Below are positions 35,935-45,589 of a stretch of 64,000 nucleotides of DNA, in pieces. This stretch comes from Sideroxydans sp. (GTDB lineage: Bacteria > Pseudomonadota > Gammaproteobacteria > Burkholderiales > Gallionellaceae): NCBI GenBank assembly GCA_028710605.1, contig JAQTTU010000006.1, positions 62,001 through 126,000 on the forward strand, in the 5' to 3' direction. How positions within the stretch are numbered: the first letter of the stretch is position 1; each line of letters opens with the position of its first letter. The notes under the pieces were generated by a model, which was not told the DNA's origin, ran no database searches, and saw only the letters and a program-made list of their open reading frames with translations. The translations under genes and the position numbers were made by a program.

Positions 35935-36645
35935 TCAAACATTGCCGCCCGGCAGATATGCCGCGAAGCCGTTGCGGTAGCGCAAATCCACGTGGTTGGC
36001 CGGACGCTCCATCGCCGCCAGACTGTAGGGATACACCGCGACAAAACGCGACAAACGCTGCTGCATCTGCTCGCGCCCCAGCTCCAGCACCATGCCGTTG
36101 TCCAGCTTCACCTGCCACGCAAATCTCGGCGACAAACTGATCTGCACAATTTGCTGCTGCATCGGTTGCAGCGCGGCATTCAATTCGCCATACACCTGCG
36201 CCACCTGCGCCGAAGTATCGGGCTGCCCGATAAAGGCGGGCAGCACCTGTTCCGTGCGCGCAACAAACACTTCGCCGTGCGTGTTCACCAACGCCATCGC
36301 GTTCCAGCGCGCCAGCGCCACCTGCTCTTCAATTTCAATTTCCAGACTCCACGGAAACTTGCGCCGCACGCTCACTTTGCGCACCCACGGCAATTGCTCG
36401 AACGCCTGCCGCGTGCGATCCAGATCGACCGTGAAAAAATTTCCGCTGATCTGCTCGCGCACAATTTTTTCAATCTGCTCCGTCGCCACGCGCTGCGGCG
36501 CGGCGACCAACTCCACCGCGCGCAACGGGAACACCGGCAAGCGCAACACGTAACGCACCGCGCCGTACAACACCAAGCCCAAGCTGATACCGAACAGCAG
36601 GTGGGTGATGTGTCGCAGCAGTGGCGTGTTATCCCACATGCGCAC
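35935..36645 (-). CDS. ftsQ: Cell division protein FtsQ
   Basis: Bitopic divisome protein linking FtsA-side components to FtsB/FtsL. The 236-residue product has a short cytoplasmic N terminus, one membrane helix (about 14-35), then a POTRA domain ([16 protein letters not shown]) and the FtsQ C-terminal domain. The start overlaps the 3' end of ddl by 17 bp, as expected for the cluster. Confidence 0.94.
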   Translation of the reverse strand: MRMWDNTPLLRHITHLLFGISLGLVLYGAVRYVLRLPVFPLRAVELVAAPQRVATEQIEKIVREQISGNFFTVDLDRTRQAFEQLPWVRKVSVRRKFPWSLEIEIEEQVALARWNAMALVNTHGEVFVARTEQVLPAFIGQPDTSAQVAQVYGELNAALQPMQQQIVQISLSPRFAWQVKLDNGMVLELGREQMQQRLSRFVAVYPYSLAAMERPANHVDLRYRNGFAAYLPGGNV

Positions 36646-37549
36646 CTTCCAATATCTGCACCACCAGTTGCTCGAAACTGATGCCCGCCTGACGCGCCGC
36701 CATCGGCACCAGACTGTGGTCGGTCATGCCGGGCGCGGTATTTATCTCCAGCAGATACAGCTTGCCGTCTTCGCCGCGCAGGAAATCCACGCGCCCCCAA
36801 CCTTGTCCGCCGATCAGCGAGAATGCCCGCAACGCCAGGCGCTGCATCTGCGCTTCGTCCTCCTCGCTCAAACCGCTCGGGCAACGGTAGGTCGTATCGT
36901 CACGCAAATATTTCGCTTCGTAATCGTAGAACTCATTCGCCGGTTCGATCTTGATGACCGGCAGCGCGCGCCCGTTCAGAATGCTCGCCGTGTATTCGCC
37001 GCCGCCGACAAAACTTTCGGCGATCACCACCTTGTCGTGCTTCGCCGCTTCGGCATAGGCGGCGGGCAAATCTTCCACGGTCTTGACCTTGGTCACGCCC
37101 ACGCTGGAACCTTCGCTGCAAGGCTTGATGAACAAAGGCAGATCGAGGTGGTTCGCCACCGCGTCCCAGTCGGTGGGCGCGGTCAGCGCTTCGTAATCCG
37201 GGACAGGCAGCTCCGCCGCCTGCCAGATCAGCTTGGTGCGCCACTTGTCCATCGCGATGGCCGAAGCCATCACGCCGCTGCCGGTGTAGGGAATGCCCAT
37301 CAACTCCAGCGCGCCCTGCACCGTGCCGTCCTCGCCGAAACGCCCGTGCAAAATGATGAACACGCGGTCGAATTTTTCGTCGCGCAACTCATGCAAATCG
37401 CGCTGCGCCGGATCGAAGGCATGCGCATCCACGCCGCTGCGCTGTAACGCGGCCAACACCGCCGCGCCGCTTTTCAACGACACTTCGCGCTCGGCGGAAC
37501 GTCCGCCGAACAGCACAGCTACTTTTCCGAATTTTTTCATTTCATTCAT
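36629..37549 (-). CDS. ddl: D-alanine-D-alanine ligase
   Basis: ATP-grasp enzyme joining two D-alanines for the peptidoglycan stem peptide. The 306-residue sequence shows [19 protein letters not shown] at the N terminus, [33 protein letters not shown], and the metal-binding [21 protein letters not shown]. It is preceded by a CCACAGAG repeat that separates it from murB, and it overlaps ftsQ. Confidence 0.97.
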   Translation of the reverse strand: MNEMKKFGKVAVLFGGRSAEREVSLKSGAAVLAALQRSGVDAHAFDPAQRDLHELRDEKFDRVFIILHGRFGEDGTVQGALELMGIPYTGSGVMASAIAMDKWRTKLIWQAAELPVPDYEALTAPTDWDAVANHLDLPLFIKPCSEGSSVGVTKVKTVEDLPAAYAEAAKHDKVVIAESFVGGGEYTASILNGRALPVIKIEPANEFYDYEAKYLRDDTTYRCPSGLSEEDEAQMQRLALRAFSLIGGQGWGRVDFLRGEDGKLYLLEINTAPGMTDHSLVPMAARQAGISFEQLVVQILEGAHVG

Positions 37550-37564
37550 TCAACACCTCAAACC

Positions 37565-37638
37565 TGCCACAGAGGACACAGAGATCACAGAGAATGTGTG
37601 CAGATGATTTCTCTGTGTACTCTGTGGTCTCTGTGGCT
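37565..37638. repeat. CCACAGAG repeat between ddl and murB
   Basis: Opens TGCCACAGAGGACACAGAG and closes CTCTGTGGTCTCTGTGGCT. It touches the murB stop region inside the dcw operon. Confidence 0.8.
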
Positions 37639-38629
37639 AAATTGTTTTCTCTCCCAAGATGCGCACCTCGGGGTGCAAATCCACCCCCGTCTGCTGCAAC
37701 ACCGTCGCCCGTACTTCTTCTATCAAATTTTCAATATCCGCCGCTGTTGCGTCATTCACATTCACGATGAAGTTGGCATGCTTCTCCGACACCTGCGCGC
37801 CGCCTATGCGCTTGCCTTTCAGTCCGCAACCTTCGATCAACTTCGCCGCAAAACCTCCCGGAGGATTGCGAAACACCGAACCGGCATTCGGCAAATCCAG
37901 CGGCTGGCTGGCGTTGCGTTTTTCCAGCAATGCTTTCATTTCCTGCCGTGCAGCTTCGGCATCGCCCTGTTCAAAATGCAGCCATGCACCGACGAAAAAT
38001 TCTTGGTTAAGGGTTAAGGGAGAAGGGGGAAGGGTAAAACCTTCCTGCTGCGCAGCCTTCCCACCCTTCTCCCTTCCCTCTTCACCCTTCCCCAACAAAG
38101 CTACATGCCGATACCCCACCTCATACTCGGCAGGCATCCGTTCCAGCAATTCGCCCGTCCGCGTCAACACCTGCACGCGCACCACTTTCTGCCAGGTCTC
38201 GCTGCCGTAACACCCTGCGTTCATCGCCAACATGCCGCCCAGCGTGCCGGGGATGCCGCCAAAGAATTCCGCGCCGCACAAGTTATTCAAAGCGGCAAAA
38301 CGCGCCAGCTTTGCACCCGCCACACCGGCTTGCACGTAGATGTTTTCGCCCTCCATGCGCAACTCGGTCAGCGCGCCCACCATCAACAACACCGTGCCGC
38401 GATAACCGCCGTCGCGCACCAGCAAATTGCTGCCTTGTCCCACGGCGAGCAGCGGTTCGTCGGCGGGCAGCTGGTGCAGAAAATTCCGCAAGTCCTCCAA
38501 GTCGGCAGCCTGGTACATACGCTGTGCGATACCGCCCGCCCGCCACGTGGTGTAGCGGCGCATCTCGACATCGAAGCTCATCTCGCCCCGAAGTTCTTCA
38601 CTGAATTTCGCCGCTTCGCTCATTTTCAT
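37637..38629 (-). CDS. murB: UDP-N-acetylenolpyruvoylglucosamine reductase MurB
   Basis: FAD enzyme reducing UDP-GlcNAc-enolpyruvate to UDP-MurNAc. The 330-residue protein has the FAD-binding block [40 protein letters not shown] and the C-terminal [12 protein letters not shown]. Between [12 protein letters not shown] and [12 protein letters not shown] it carries about 30 low-complexity residues ([20 protein letters not shown]...) coded by a palindromic repeat at 38011-38093. Its ATG overlaps the murC stop by four bases. Confidence 0.95.
   Translation of the reverse strand: MKMSEAAKFSEELRGEMSFDVEMRRYTTWRAGGIAQRMYQAADLEDLRNFLHQLPADEPLLAVGQGSNLLVRDGGYRGTVLLMVGALTELRMEGENIYVQAGVAGAKLARFAALNNLCGAEFFGGIPGTLGGMLAMNAGCYGSETWQKVVRVQVLTRTGELLERMPAEYEVGYRHVALLGKGEEGREKGGKAAQQEGFTLPPSPLTLNQEFFVGAWLHFEQGDAEAARQEMKALLEKRNASQPLDLPNAGSVFRNPPGGFAAKLIEGCGLKGKRIGGAQVSEKHANFIVNVNDATAADIENLIEEVRATVLQQTGVDLHPEVRILGEKTI
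38011..38093. repeat. In-frame palindromic insertion in murB
   Basis: Purine-rich GGGTTAAGGGAGAAGGGGGA on one side and its pyrimidine inverse (CCACCCTTCTCCCTTCCC) on the other, around CTGCTGCGCAG. It codes roughly residues 180-207 of MurB without shifting the frame. A related element forms the 5' end of gph at 55035-55111. Confidence 0.8.
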
Positions 38630-40092
38630 TTTTGCGCCAACTGCTTCACCAGATTCGGCACGCCGCCGATGGAACCCGCACCCATGGTCAGCACCACGTC
38701 GCCGTCGCGCGCCATTTGCAAAATGGTCTGCGGCATGTCGGCGATGTTCTCCACGAACACCGCGTTGCTCTGTCCCGCCACGCGCAAGGCGTGCATCAGC
38801 GCGCGTCCGTCCGCCGCCACCAGCGGCGCTTCGCCCGCCGCATACACTTCCGCCAGCGCCAGCGCATCCACGCCGCTCAACACTTTCACAAAATCCTCGA
38901 ACAAGTCGCGCGTGCGCGTGAAACGGTGCGGCTGAAAGGCCAGCAGCAAACGCTTGCCGGGAAACGCGCCGCGCACCGCAGCCAGCGTGGCTTTCATTTC
39001 CACCGGGTGATGGCCGTAGTCGTCAATAAGAGTGAATCTGCCGCAGGCGGCGGCGTTCGTCCCCTCGCCCGCTGGCGGGAGAGGGTTAGGGTGAGGGTCC
39101 GCACTATGCAAAGCCGGAATCGCTATCTCTCCATACCGTTGCATGCGTCTTCCCACGCCCTCGAACTCGGCCAGCGCCGCGACAATGGCCGCTGGCGCAA
39201 CGCCGACTTCCAGACCGACCGCGATGGCCGCCAGCGAATTGAGCACGTTGTGCATGCCCGCCAGATTCAGCGTGACTTCCAGATCAATCGGCACGCTGTT
39301 ATGGCGGCACAAGGCGGTGAAACACATCTTGCCGCCCTCGTGGCGCACGTTCACAGCGCGGATTTGCGCGCCTTCGTTGAAGCCGTAAGTGGTAACCGGT
39401 TTGCTGATGCGCGGCAAAATCGAGCGCACGTTTTCATCATCCACGCACAGCATGGCGCGACCGTAGAACGGCAGGCGCTCGACGAAATCAACGAACGCCT
39501 GTTTCAATTTGTTGAAGTCGTGGTCGTAGGTTTCCATGTGGTCGGCATCAATGTTGGTGACCACGGCCAGAATCGGCGTGAGATACAAGAACGACGCATC
39601 CGACTCGTCCGCCTCGGCCACGATAAATTCGCCTGTGCCCAAACGCGCATTCGCGCCGCTGCTGTTCAGTCGTCCGCCGATGACGAAGGTCGGGTCGTAT
39701 CCGCCTTTCGCCAACACACTGGTAACCAGCGAAGTGGTGGTCGTTTTGCCGTGCGTGCCCGCCACTGCGATGCCCTGCCTCAAGCGCATCAATTCGGCCA
39801 GCATCACCGCGCGCGGCACCACCGGAATACGCTGTTCGCGTGCCGCGATCACCTCCGGGTTGTCCGCCTTCACCGCCGTGGAAACCACCACCGCATCGGC
39901 GTGCTGCAAATGCTGCGCGGCATGTCCCTGGTAAATCGTCGCGCCCAAACTTTGCAGACGTTGCGTCACCGCGCTGTCCGACAAATCCGAACCGCTCACT
40001 TTGAAGCCAAGATTCAGCATCACTTCGGCGATGCCGTTCATACCCGAACCACCGATGCCGACGAAGTGAATATTTTTGATTTTGTGTTTCAT
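38626..40092 (-). CDS. murC: UDP-N-acetylmuramate-L-alanine ligase MurC
   Basis: Adds L-Ala to UDP-MurNAc. The ATG at 40092 ([20 protein letters not shown]) gives 488 residues; the longer frame reads through the upstream repeat and is rejected. ATP motif [14 protein letters not shown] and [13 protein letters not shown] are present. Just before the latter, residues about 332-345 ([14 protein letters not shown]) are coded by a palindromic repeat. murB follows with a four-base overlap. Confidence 0.96.
   Translation of the reverse strand: MKHKIKNIHFVGIGGSGMNGIAEVMLNLGFKVSGSDLSDSAVTQRLQSLGATIYQGHAAQHLQHADAVVVSTAVKADNPEVIAAREQRIPVVPRAVMLAELMRLRQGIAVAGTHGKTTTTSLVTSVLAKGGYDPTFVIGGRLNSSGANARLGTGEFIVAEADESDASFLYLTPILAVVTNIDADHMETYDHDFNKLKQAFVDFVERLPFYGRAMLCVDDENVRSILPRISKPVTTYGFNEGAQIRAVNVRHEGGKMCFTALCRHNSVPIDLEVTLNLAGMHNVLNSLAAIAVGLEVGVAPAAIVAALAEFEGVGRRMQRYGEIAIPALHSADPHPNPLPPAGEGTNAAACGRFTLIDDYGHHPVEMKATLAAVRGAFPGKRLLLAFQPHRFTRTRDLFEDFVKVLSGVDALALAEVYAAGEAPLVAADGRALMHALRVAGQSNAVFVENIADMPQTILQMARDGDVVLTMGAGSIGGVPNLVKQLAQK
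39059..39097. repeat. In-frame palindromic insertion in murC
   Basis: CCCCTCGCCCGCTGGCGGG then AGAGGGTTAGGGTGAGGG. It codes the Pro/Gly-rich [12 protein letters not shown] in a loop ahead of the conserved DDYGHHP. Same family as 44037-44075 (murD). Confidence 0.8.
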
Positions 40093-40101
40093 ATAAAACC
40101 T

Positions 40102-40240
40102 TTCACCACAGAGACACAGAGACACAGAGAAAGGCAAACCAAGTCCACTCTCAAAACATCAGCCGCATGGTCGCCATCAACAAAACAGAACTCGGTTTTG
40201 TTTTTTGGTTTCCTCTGTGTCTCTGTGTCTCTGTGGTGAA
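40102..40240. repeat. CCACAGAG repeat between murG and murC
   Basis: Opens TTCACCACAGAGACACAGAG and closes with the inverse ending CTGTGGTGAA, enclosing about 80 bp of unique sequence. It fills nearly all of the 157-bp gap inside the dcw operon. Confidence 0.85.
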
Positions 40241-40249
40241 GGTTTTGAT

Positions 40250-41482
40250 TCACTCTGCCAACTCCCTGCAAACTTTTGCCACTTGCCCAGTCGCATCCGG
40301 CTTCGCCAGAGCACGCGCGGCTTGCGCCATTGCCAGCAATTTTTCCCGGCTCATTTCGCGCAGCAGTTGCGCCAGTTTTTTCGCATTCAATTCGGTTTGC
40401 GGCAGCAGCACCGCCGCGCCGTGCTCGCTCAAAAATCGCGCATTAAACGTCTGGTGGTCGTCCACCGCGAACGGGAACGGCACGAGCACACTGGCCACGC
40501 CCGCCGCCGCCAGCTCGGCGATGGTCAGCGCGCCCGCGCGACAGATCACCACGTCGGCATTGGCGTATTGCTGCGCCATGTCGTCGAGGAAGGGGCGGAT
40601 GTCGGCGCTCGCCCCGGCTTGTTTGTACAACTCCACCACGGAATCGAAATTCTTTTTGCCGGTTTGGTGCACAACATTGAACCCATGCTCTTCTGTAGGA
40701 GCGAGCTTGCTCGCGAATTTGTCAGTGGCTTTCGCGAGCAAGCTCGCTCCTACATGCAGCAACGCCAGCGCTTGCGGCAGCGCTTCGTTCAAAGCCTTTG
40801 CTCCCAGACTGCCGCCCACCACCAGCACATTCAACTTGCCGCTGCGCGCTGCGTAACGCAGTTGCGGTTCGGGCAATGCAGCGATGTCGGCGCGCACCGG
40901 GTTGCCGCACCAAATACGTTTTTCAGAAGCACTGCTCTTCGCCAAGCCAGTAGATTCGGGCTTCTCCGTCGCATCATTACGGAGATCGCCTATTGACGGG
41001 CGTTCGCGGGCAGGTGTCGTCAATTTTCCCGTTCCCAGCACACCGGGGAACCCGCTCAGCACGCGCGTCGCCAGTTTCGCCAACACTTTGTTGCTCATGC
41101 CCGCGATGGAATTCTGTTCGTGTATCACCAGCGAGCGGCGCAGCAACGCGGCCATCAATCCGCCCGGTATGGTGATGTAACCGCCCATGCCCAGCACCAC
41201 GTCGGGACGGTGGCGCAAGATCGCATCCGCACTTTGCCCCAGCGCGCGCAACAAGGTGAACGGCAAGGTCAGCAAACGCAGCACGCCTTTGCCGCGCACG
41301 CCGGAGAAATTCACCCACGCCACCGGATAACCGTGCTTGGGCACCAGCTCCGCTTCCATACTGTTAGGCGCGCCCAGCCACACCACGTGCCAGCCCTGCG
41401 CGCGCAACGCATCGGCCACCGCCAGTCCCGGATAAATATGTCCGCCCGTGCCGCCTGCCATGATGAGGATGGTGCGGTTCAT
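40250..41482 (-). CDS. murG: UDP-GlcNAc transferase MurG, with two repeat-coded insertions
   Basis: Glycosyltransferase converting lipid I to lipid II at the inner membrane. The N-terminal domain is typical ([36 protein letters not shown]) and so is the C-terminal donor site ([19 protein letters not shown]). At 410 residues it is about 50 longer than usual; the excess lies in two insertions, about residues 157-185 (40932-41014) and 244-263 (40695-40753), both palindromic-repeat DNA read in frame. Either MurG tolerates loops there or a second copy exists elsewhere. Confidence 0.95.
   Translation of the reverse strand: MNRTILIMAGGTGGHIYPGLAVADALRAQGWHVVWLGAPNSMEAELVPKHGYPVAWVNFSGVRGKGVLRLLTLPFTLLRALGQSADAILRHRPDVVLGMGGYITIPGGLMAALLRRSLVIHEQNSIAGMSNKVLAKLATRVLSGFPGVLGTGKLTTPARERPSIGDLRNDATEKPESTGLAKSSASEKRIWCGNPVRADIAALPEPQLRYAARSGKLNVLVVGGSLGAKALNEALPQALALLHVGASLLAKATDKFASKLAPTEEHGFNVVHQTGKKNFDSVVELYKQAGASADIRPFLDDMAQQYANADVVICRAGALTIAELAAAGVASVLVPFPFAVDDHQTFNARFLSEHGAAVLLPQTELNAKKLAQLLREMSREKLLAMAQAARALAKPDATGQVAKVCRELAE
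40695..40753. repeat. REPIN-like element inside murG
   Basis: A perfect 23-bp inverted pair at 40695-40717 and 40731-40753, starting GTAGGAGCGAGCTTGCTCGC, with a 13-bp spacer. Each arm also folds on itself (GCGAGCTTGCTCGC). It codes [19 protein letters not shown] in frame in the C-terminal domain. Confidence 0.9.
40932..41014. repeat. GCCTATTGAC element inside murG (copy 3)
   Basis: Contains CGCCAAGCCAGTAGATTCGG and GATCGCCTATTGACGGGC, as in intergenic copies 1 and 2. It is read in frame on the opposite strand, adding about 28 residues ([20 protein letters not shown]...) between the two MurG domains. Confidence 0.85.
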
Positions 41483-41499
41483 AATTCAAAACCTTTTTT

Positions 41500-41672
41500 A
41501 GCCACAGAGAACACAGAGTTCACAGAGAAAGTCTCTGCACTCGTTCTGTAATTTCTCCGAACATTGATACACAACCATTTTTCAGACTCATCGAATACAA
41601 ACCCATTTTTCGCAAACGCATAGCCAGTCAAATCCACTGCACTTTCTCTGTGCCCTCTGTGTTCTCTGTGGC
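41500..41672. repeat. CCACAGAG repeat between ftsW and murG
   Basis: Opens AGCCACAGAGAACACAGAG and closes CTCTGTGTTCTCTGTGGC, with about 130 bp between. It occupies the 202-bp gap inside the dcw operon. Confidence 0.85.
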
Positions 41673-41684
41673 AAATTTGTTTTT

Positions 41685-42848
41685 TCATACCGGCAATCCC
41701 CGCGCCACTCTGCGGTTCTCGTAGTCGATGCGCAGCAACACCGCCACTGCGATCAAATTCACCACCACGCCGCTGCCGCCGAAGCTGAGGAAGGGCAGGG
41801 TCAAGCCTTTGGTGGGCAGGATGCCCATGTTCACGCCGATGTTGATGAAGGCTTGCACGCCCAGCCACACCGCGATGCCCTGCGCCACCAGCGCTGCGAA
41901 CAGGCGCTCGGACATCGCCGCCTGACGGCCGATGGCGAAGGCGCGCACGATGAGCCAGGCGAACAGCAATACGACGGCGCACACGCCGACCAGCCCCAAC
42001 TCTTCCGCGATCACCGCCATCAAAAAGTCGGTGTGCGCTTCCGGCAGGTAGAACAATTTTTCCACGCTGCCGCCCAGCCCCACGCCCAACCATTCGCCGC
42101 GCCCGAAGGCGATCAGCGCGTGGCTGAGCTGGTAGCCTTTGCCGTAAGGATCGGACCACGGGTCCATGAAGCCGATGACGCGCTGCATGCGATATTCGGA
42201 AGAGAAAATCAGTGCGGCGAACAGCAGCGGCAACAGCACCAGCAAGCCGCCGAAAATTTTCACGTTGAAGCCGCCCAGCCACAGTGTGCACATGGCGATG
42301 GCGAGGATCACGCCGAACGCGCCCATGTCCGGTTCCAGCAGCAGCAGCCCGCCGACCAGACCGATCACCGCGAACATCGGCAGGAACGGTTTGAGCAAAT
42401 GGTCTTTCACCGCACCTTTACGCACGGCGTAATCGGCGGCGTACAGCACGGCGAACAGTTTCATCAGCTCCGACGGTTGCAGGTTGATGATGACCAGCGA
42501 CAGCCAGCGGCGGCTGCCGTTCACCGCGCGCCCCACGCCGGGGATCAGCACCAGAATCAGCAAGGCCACGCCGACGGCGAACAGGATGGGCGCATATTTT
42601 TGCCAGGTCTGCGTCGGTATCTGGAACGCGATCACCGCGCACACCAGCCCCACCGCGATGAACATGCCGTGGCGCAGCAAGTAATAGCTGGCCTGATGGT
42701 TGGTATATTTGCCCGCTTCGGCGGTGGCGATCGAAGCGGAATAGACCATCACCAGCCCGATGGATAACAGCGCGGTGACGATCCAGGTCAGCACCACGTC
42801 GTATTCCACCGCATTGCGGCGCGGCGCGTTCAGTGCGGGGCTGAGCAT
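41685..42848 (-). CDS. ftsW: Peptidoglycan glycosyltransferase FtsW
   Basis: SEDS-family polymerase that builds septal glycan with FtsI. The ATG at 42848 ([20 protein letters not shown]) gives 387 residues; the longer frame overlaps murD and is spurious. About ten membrane helices are evident, with the SEDS blocks [22 protein letters not shown] and [20 protein letters not shown]. The start overlaps murD by 19 bp. A repeat of about 170 bp separates it from murG. Confidence 0.95.
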   Translation of the reverse strand: MLSPALNAPRRNAVEYDVVLTWIVTALLSIGLVMVYSASIATAEAGKYTNHQASYYLLRHGMFIAVGLVCAVIAFQIPTQTWQKYAPILFAVGVALLILVLIPGVGRAVNGSRRWLSLVIINLQPSELMKLFAVLYAADYAVRKGAVKDHLLKPFLPMFAVIGLVGGLLLLEPDMGAFGVILAIAMCTLWLGGFNVKIFGGLLVLLPLLFAALIFSSEYRMQRVIGFMDPWSDPYGKGYQLSHALIAFGRGEWLGVGLGGSVEKLFYLPEAHTDFLMAVIAEELGLVGVCAVVLLFAWLIVRAFAIGRQAAMSERLFAALVAQGIAVWLGVQAFINIGVNMGILPTKGLTLPFLSFGGSGVVVNLIAVAVLLRIDYENRRVARGLPV

Positions 42849-44419
42849 GTCGCCTCCGTATCCAACTTCTTCACCGCCGCGATGAACACTTCCGCGCGGT
42901 GCAGATAATTTTTGTACATATCGAAGCTGGCGCAGGCGGGCGACATCAGCACCGCATCGCCGGGCTGCGCGATGCCGCTGGCGATATGCACCGCCTCGTC
43001 CATGTCGCGCGCATGCAGCACCGGCTTGCCGCATCCGGCAAGCGCTTTCTCGATCAGCGGCGCATCGCGCCCGATCAGCACCGCAGCGCGCGCATGCTGC
43101 GCCACCGCATTTTTCAGCGGCGAGAAATCCTGCTCCTTGCCTTCGCCGCCGAGGATGACCACGGCAGGCTTGCCCAGCCCGTTCAGCGCCGCTTCGGTCG
43201 CGCCGACGTTGGTGCCTTTGGAATCGTCGTAATACGTGATACCCGCGATCTCCGCGACTTTTTCCACGCGGTGCGGCAGACCTTTGAACGCGCGCAACGC
43301 GGCGACCAGCGGCGCAAGCGGCAAGTCGATGGCGCGGCACAAGGCCAAGGCCGCCAGCGCGTTCGCCACGTTGTGCAGGCCGCTGACTTGCAGCTCGTCG
43401 GCGCGCATGATTTTTTGCTCGCCCTGCATCAGCCAGATCACATCGCCTTCGCGGCTGATGCCCCAATCAACCCCAACCCACCCCAGCCCTCCCTTATCAG
43501 GGGAGGAGCCGTCCGCTCCTCCCCTGACTGCGGAAGGGTCGCTGCGAAGCAGCGGGGAACCCACCGGCGTACTCCTTGCGGGTGCAAGGGAAGGTTGGGA
43601 GGGGTTTGGTTTTCCGGGAGCATTCAAACCGAAACTGATGTGCCTGCGCCCCTCAACCAGCATCGCCGCACTCAGCGCATCGTCGCGGTTCACCAGTTGC
43701 ACGCCGTCGCCGTGGAAGATGCGCGCCTTGGCTTGGGCGTAGCCGCTCATGCCCTCGTAGCGATCCAGATGGTCTTCGGTCACGTTGAGCACCACGGCTG
43801 CATCGGCGTTCAGGGTATTGGTCGTTTCGAGCTGGAAGCTGGACAGTTCCAGCACCCAGATTTCCGGTTGCCTGTTGCCGCGCTTGCTCAGCGCATCCAG
43901 CACCGCAGGCGAGATGTTGCCCGCCACTTGCGTATCCAATCCCGCCGCCTCGCACATCGCGCCGACCATGCTAGTGACGGTGGTCTTGCCGTTCGCGCCG
44001 GTGATAGCAAGAATCAATGGGCGCTTCTCGCGTTCGCCCCCTCTCCCCTCGCGGGAGAGGGTCGGGGAGAGGGGGTAATCGCCAGCGGCGCGCGCGGCAT
44101 TAATCTGCTGCGCCAACAGCTCGATGTCGCCTTCGACCGCAATGCCGCGCGCGAGGGCGCGCTGCACCAGCGGCTCGGCCAGCGGCACGCCGGGGCTGAT
44201 GGCGATGCGGTCTATGCCTTCGAGCAATTCATCGCCGAATGCGCCGCAGCGCAACTCGACTTGCGGCAATTCCCTGCGCAATTTTTCGCTGCCGGGCGGA
44301 ACAGCGCGACTGTCGGCCACGCGCACCCGCGCGCCCTGCGCGCTCAACCAGCGCGCGAGCGACAACCCGGTCTCACCGAGACCGAGTACCAGCACAAATT
44401 GTTCGCTCAACAGTTTCAA
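42830..44419 (-). CDS. murD: UDP-MurNAc-L-Ala D-glutamate ligase MurD, with two repeat-coded insertions
   Basis: Adds D-Glu to UDP-MurNAc-L-Ala. N-terminal [20 protein letters not shown] site [13 protein letters not shown], and C-terminal [19 protein letters not shown] with [12 protein letters not shown] are intact. At 529 residues it is clearly longer than the usual 440-460. The excess is a Ser/Gly/Arg-rich stretch at about 115-130 ([14 protein letters not shown], repeat 44037-44075) and a Pro/Ser/Gly stretch at about 268-317 (repeat 43468-43611). Both are in frame. Confidence 0.95.
   Translation of the reverse strand: MKLLSEQFVLVLGLGETGLSLARWLSAQGARVRVADSRAVPPGSEKLRRELPQVELRCGAFGDELLEGIDRIAISPGVPLAEPLVQRALARGIAVEGDIELLAQQINAARAAGDYPLSPTLSREGRGGEREKRPLILAITGANGKTTVTSMVGAMCEAAGLDTQVAGNISPAVLDALSKRGNRQPEIWVLELSSFQLETTNTLNADAAVVLNVTEDHLDRYEGMSGYAQAKARIFHGDGVQLVNRDDALSAAMLVEGRRHISFGLNAPGKPNPSQPSLAPARSTPVGSPLLRSDPSAVRGGADGSSPDKGGLGWVGVDWGISREGDVIWLMQGEQKIMRADELQVSGLHNVANALAALALCRAIDLPLAPLVAALRAFKGLPHRVEKVAEIAGITYYDDSKGTNVGATEAALNGLGKPAVVILGGEGKEQDFSPLKNAVAQHARAAVLIGRDAPLIEKALAGCGKPVLHARDMDEAVHIASGIAQPGDAVLMSPACASFDMYKNYLHRAEVFIAAVKKLDTEATCSAPH
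43468..43611. repeat. 144-bp in-frame insertion in murD
   Basis: AACCCCAACCCACCCC at one end and GGGAGGGGTTTGG at the other, with an inner AGGGGAGGAG/CTCCTCCCCT pair. It codes about 48 residues inside the central domain of MurD. Confidence 0.8.
44037..44075. repeat. In-frame palindromic insertion in murD N-terminal part
   Basis: CCCCCTCTCCCCTCGCGGG then AGAGGGTCGGGGAGAGGGGG. It codes [13 protein letters not shown] between the first and second domains. Same family as the murC and Nudix-ThiE insertions. Confidence 0.8.
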
Positions 44420-44433
44420 CGTTGCTCCTTGTT

Positions 44434-44479
44434 GTAGGTCGGGCTTTAGCCCGACTTGTCGGGTTGAAACCCGACCTAC
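44434..44479. repeat. GTAGG REP pair between mraY and murD
   Basis: GTAGGTCGGGCTTTAGCCCG then GGGTTGAAACCCGACCTAC, nearly identical to 22559-22604. It ends 6 bp before the mraY stop. Confidence 0.85.
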
Positions 44480-44485
44480 AAATTT

Positions 44486-45589
44486 TTATCTCAACTTCAA
44501 GGTTGCCAGCCCGATCAACACCAGCAACATGGTGATGATCCAGAACCTCACCACCACTTGCGTTTCTTTCCAGCCTTTTTGCTCGAAGTGATGGTGCAGC
44601 GGAGCCATCAGCAAAATGCGTTCGCCTTTGCCGTAGCGCCGTTTGGTGTATTTGAACCAGGACACTTGCAACATCACCGATACCGCCTCCACCACAAACA
44701 CGCCGCCCATGATGAACAGCACCAGTTCCTGGCGGATGATGACCGCCACCGCGCCCAGCGCCGCGCCCAAGGCCAACGCGCCCACGTCGCCCATGAACAC
44801 TTCCGCCGGATAGGCGTTGAACCAGAGGAAGGCCAGCCCCGCGCCGGAAATGGCGGCGCAGAAAATGGCCAGTTCGCCCGCGCCGGGGATGGACGGCTCG
44901 CCCAAATATTTGGAGAACTCGGCGTGACCAGCAACGTAAGCAAAGATCGCCAATGCGGCTGCCACCATCACCGTGGGCATGATGGCCAGACCGTCCAGAC
45001 CGTCGGTGAGATTCACCGCATTGCTGCTGCCGACGATGACCAGATACACCAGCACGATGAAGCCGACCATGCCCAGCGGCAGCACCAGATGCTTGAAGAA
45101 CGGCACGATGAGTTCGGTGTGCGCGGGCAGCGTGGCGTGCGTCCACAAGAAGAAGCCGACCGCCAACGCGATCAGCGATTGCCAGAACATTTTGGCTTTG
45201 GCGGAAAGTCCGTCCGGGTTGCGGTGCACCACTTTGCGGTAGTCGTCCACCCAGCCGATCGCGCCCACGCCCAGCGTGGTGAACAGCACCACCCAGATGT
45301 AGGCGTTGCTCAAATCGCCCCACAGCAAGGTGGTGATGGCGACCGAGGCCAGGATCAGCGCGCCGCCCATGGTCGGTGTGCCCGCTTTCACCAGATGCGT
45401 TTGCGGCCCGTCGGTGCGCACCGACTGGCCGATTTTCAGCGCGGTCAGTTTGCGTATCATCCACGGCCCGAGCATGAACGAAATGATGAGCGCGGTCATC
45501 GCCGCCATCACCGCGCGCAAGGTGATGTAGTTGAATACGGCGAACGTGCGCACGTCCTGCGCCAACCAGTGAGCTAATGCGAGCAGCAT
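44486..45589 (-). CDS. mraY: Phospho-MurNAc-pentapeptide translocase MraY
   Basis: Integral membrane enzyme forming lipid I from UDP-MurNAc-pentapeptide and undecaprenyl phosphate. The ATG at 45589 ([20 protein letters not shown]) gives 367 residues; longer frame readings overlap murF and are spurious. About ten membrane helices, the catalytic [13 protein letters not shown] and [17 protein letters not shown], and the C-terminal [13 protein letters not shown] are present. The start overlaps murF by 16 bp. Confidence 0.96.
   Translation of the reverse strand: MLLALAHWLAQDVRTFAVFNYITLRAVMAAMTALIISFMLGPWMIRKLTALKIGQSVRTDGPQTHLVKAGTPTMGGALILASVAITTLLWGDLSNAYIWVVLFTTLGVGAIGWVDDYRKVVHRNPDGLSAKAKMFWQSLIALAVGFFLWTHATLPAHTELIVPFFKHLVLPLGMVGFIVLVYLVIVGSSNAVNLTDGLDGLAIMPTVMVAAALAIFAYVAGHAEFSKYLGEPSIPGAGELAIFCAAISGAGLAFLWFNAYPAEVFMGDVGALALGAALGAVAVIIRQELVLFIMGGVFVVEAVSVMLQVSWFKYTKRRYGKGERILLMAPLHHHFEQKGWKETQVVVRFWIITMLLVLIGLATLKLR

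Noticed and set aside
34675-36681. 668-codon plus-strand ORF opposite ftsA and ftsQ
   Set aside because: Shadow; no recognisable domain, while the minus strand encodes complete FtsA and FtsQ.
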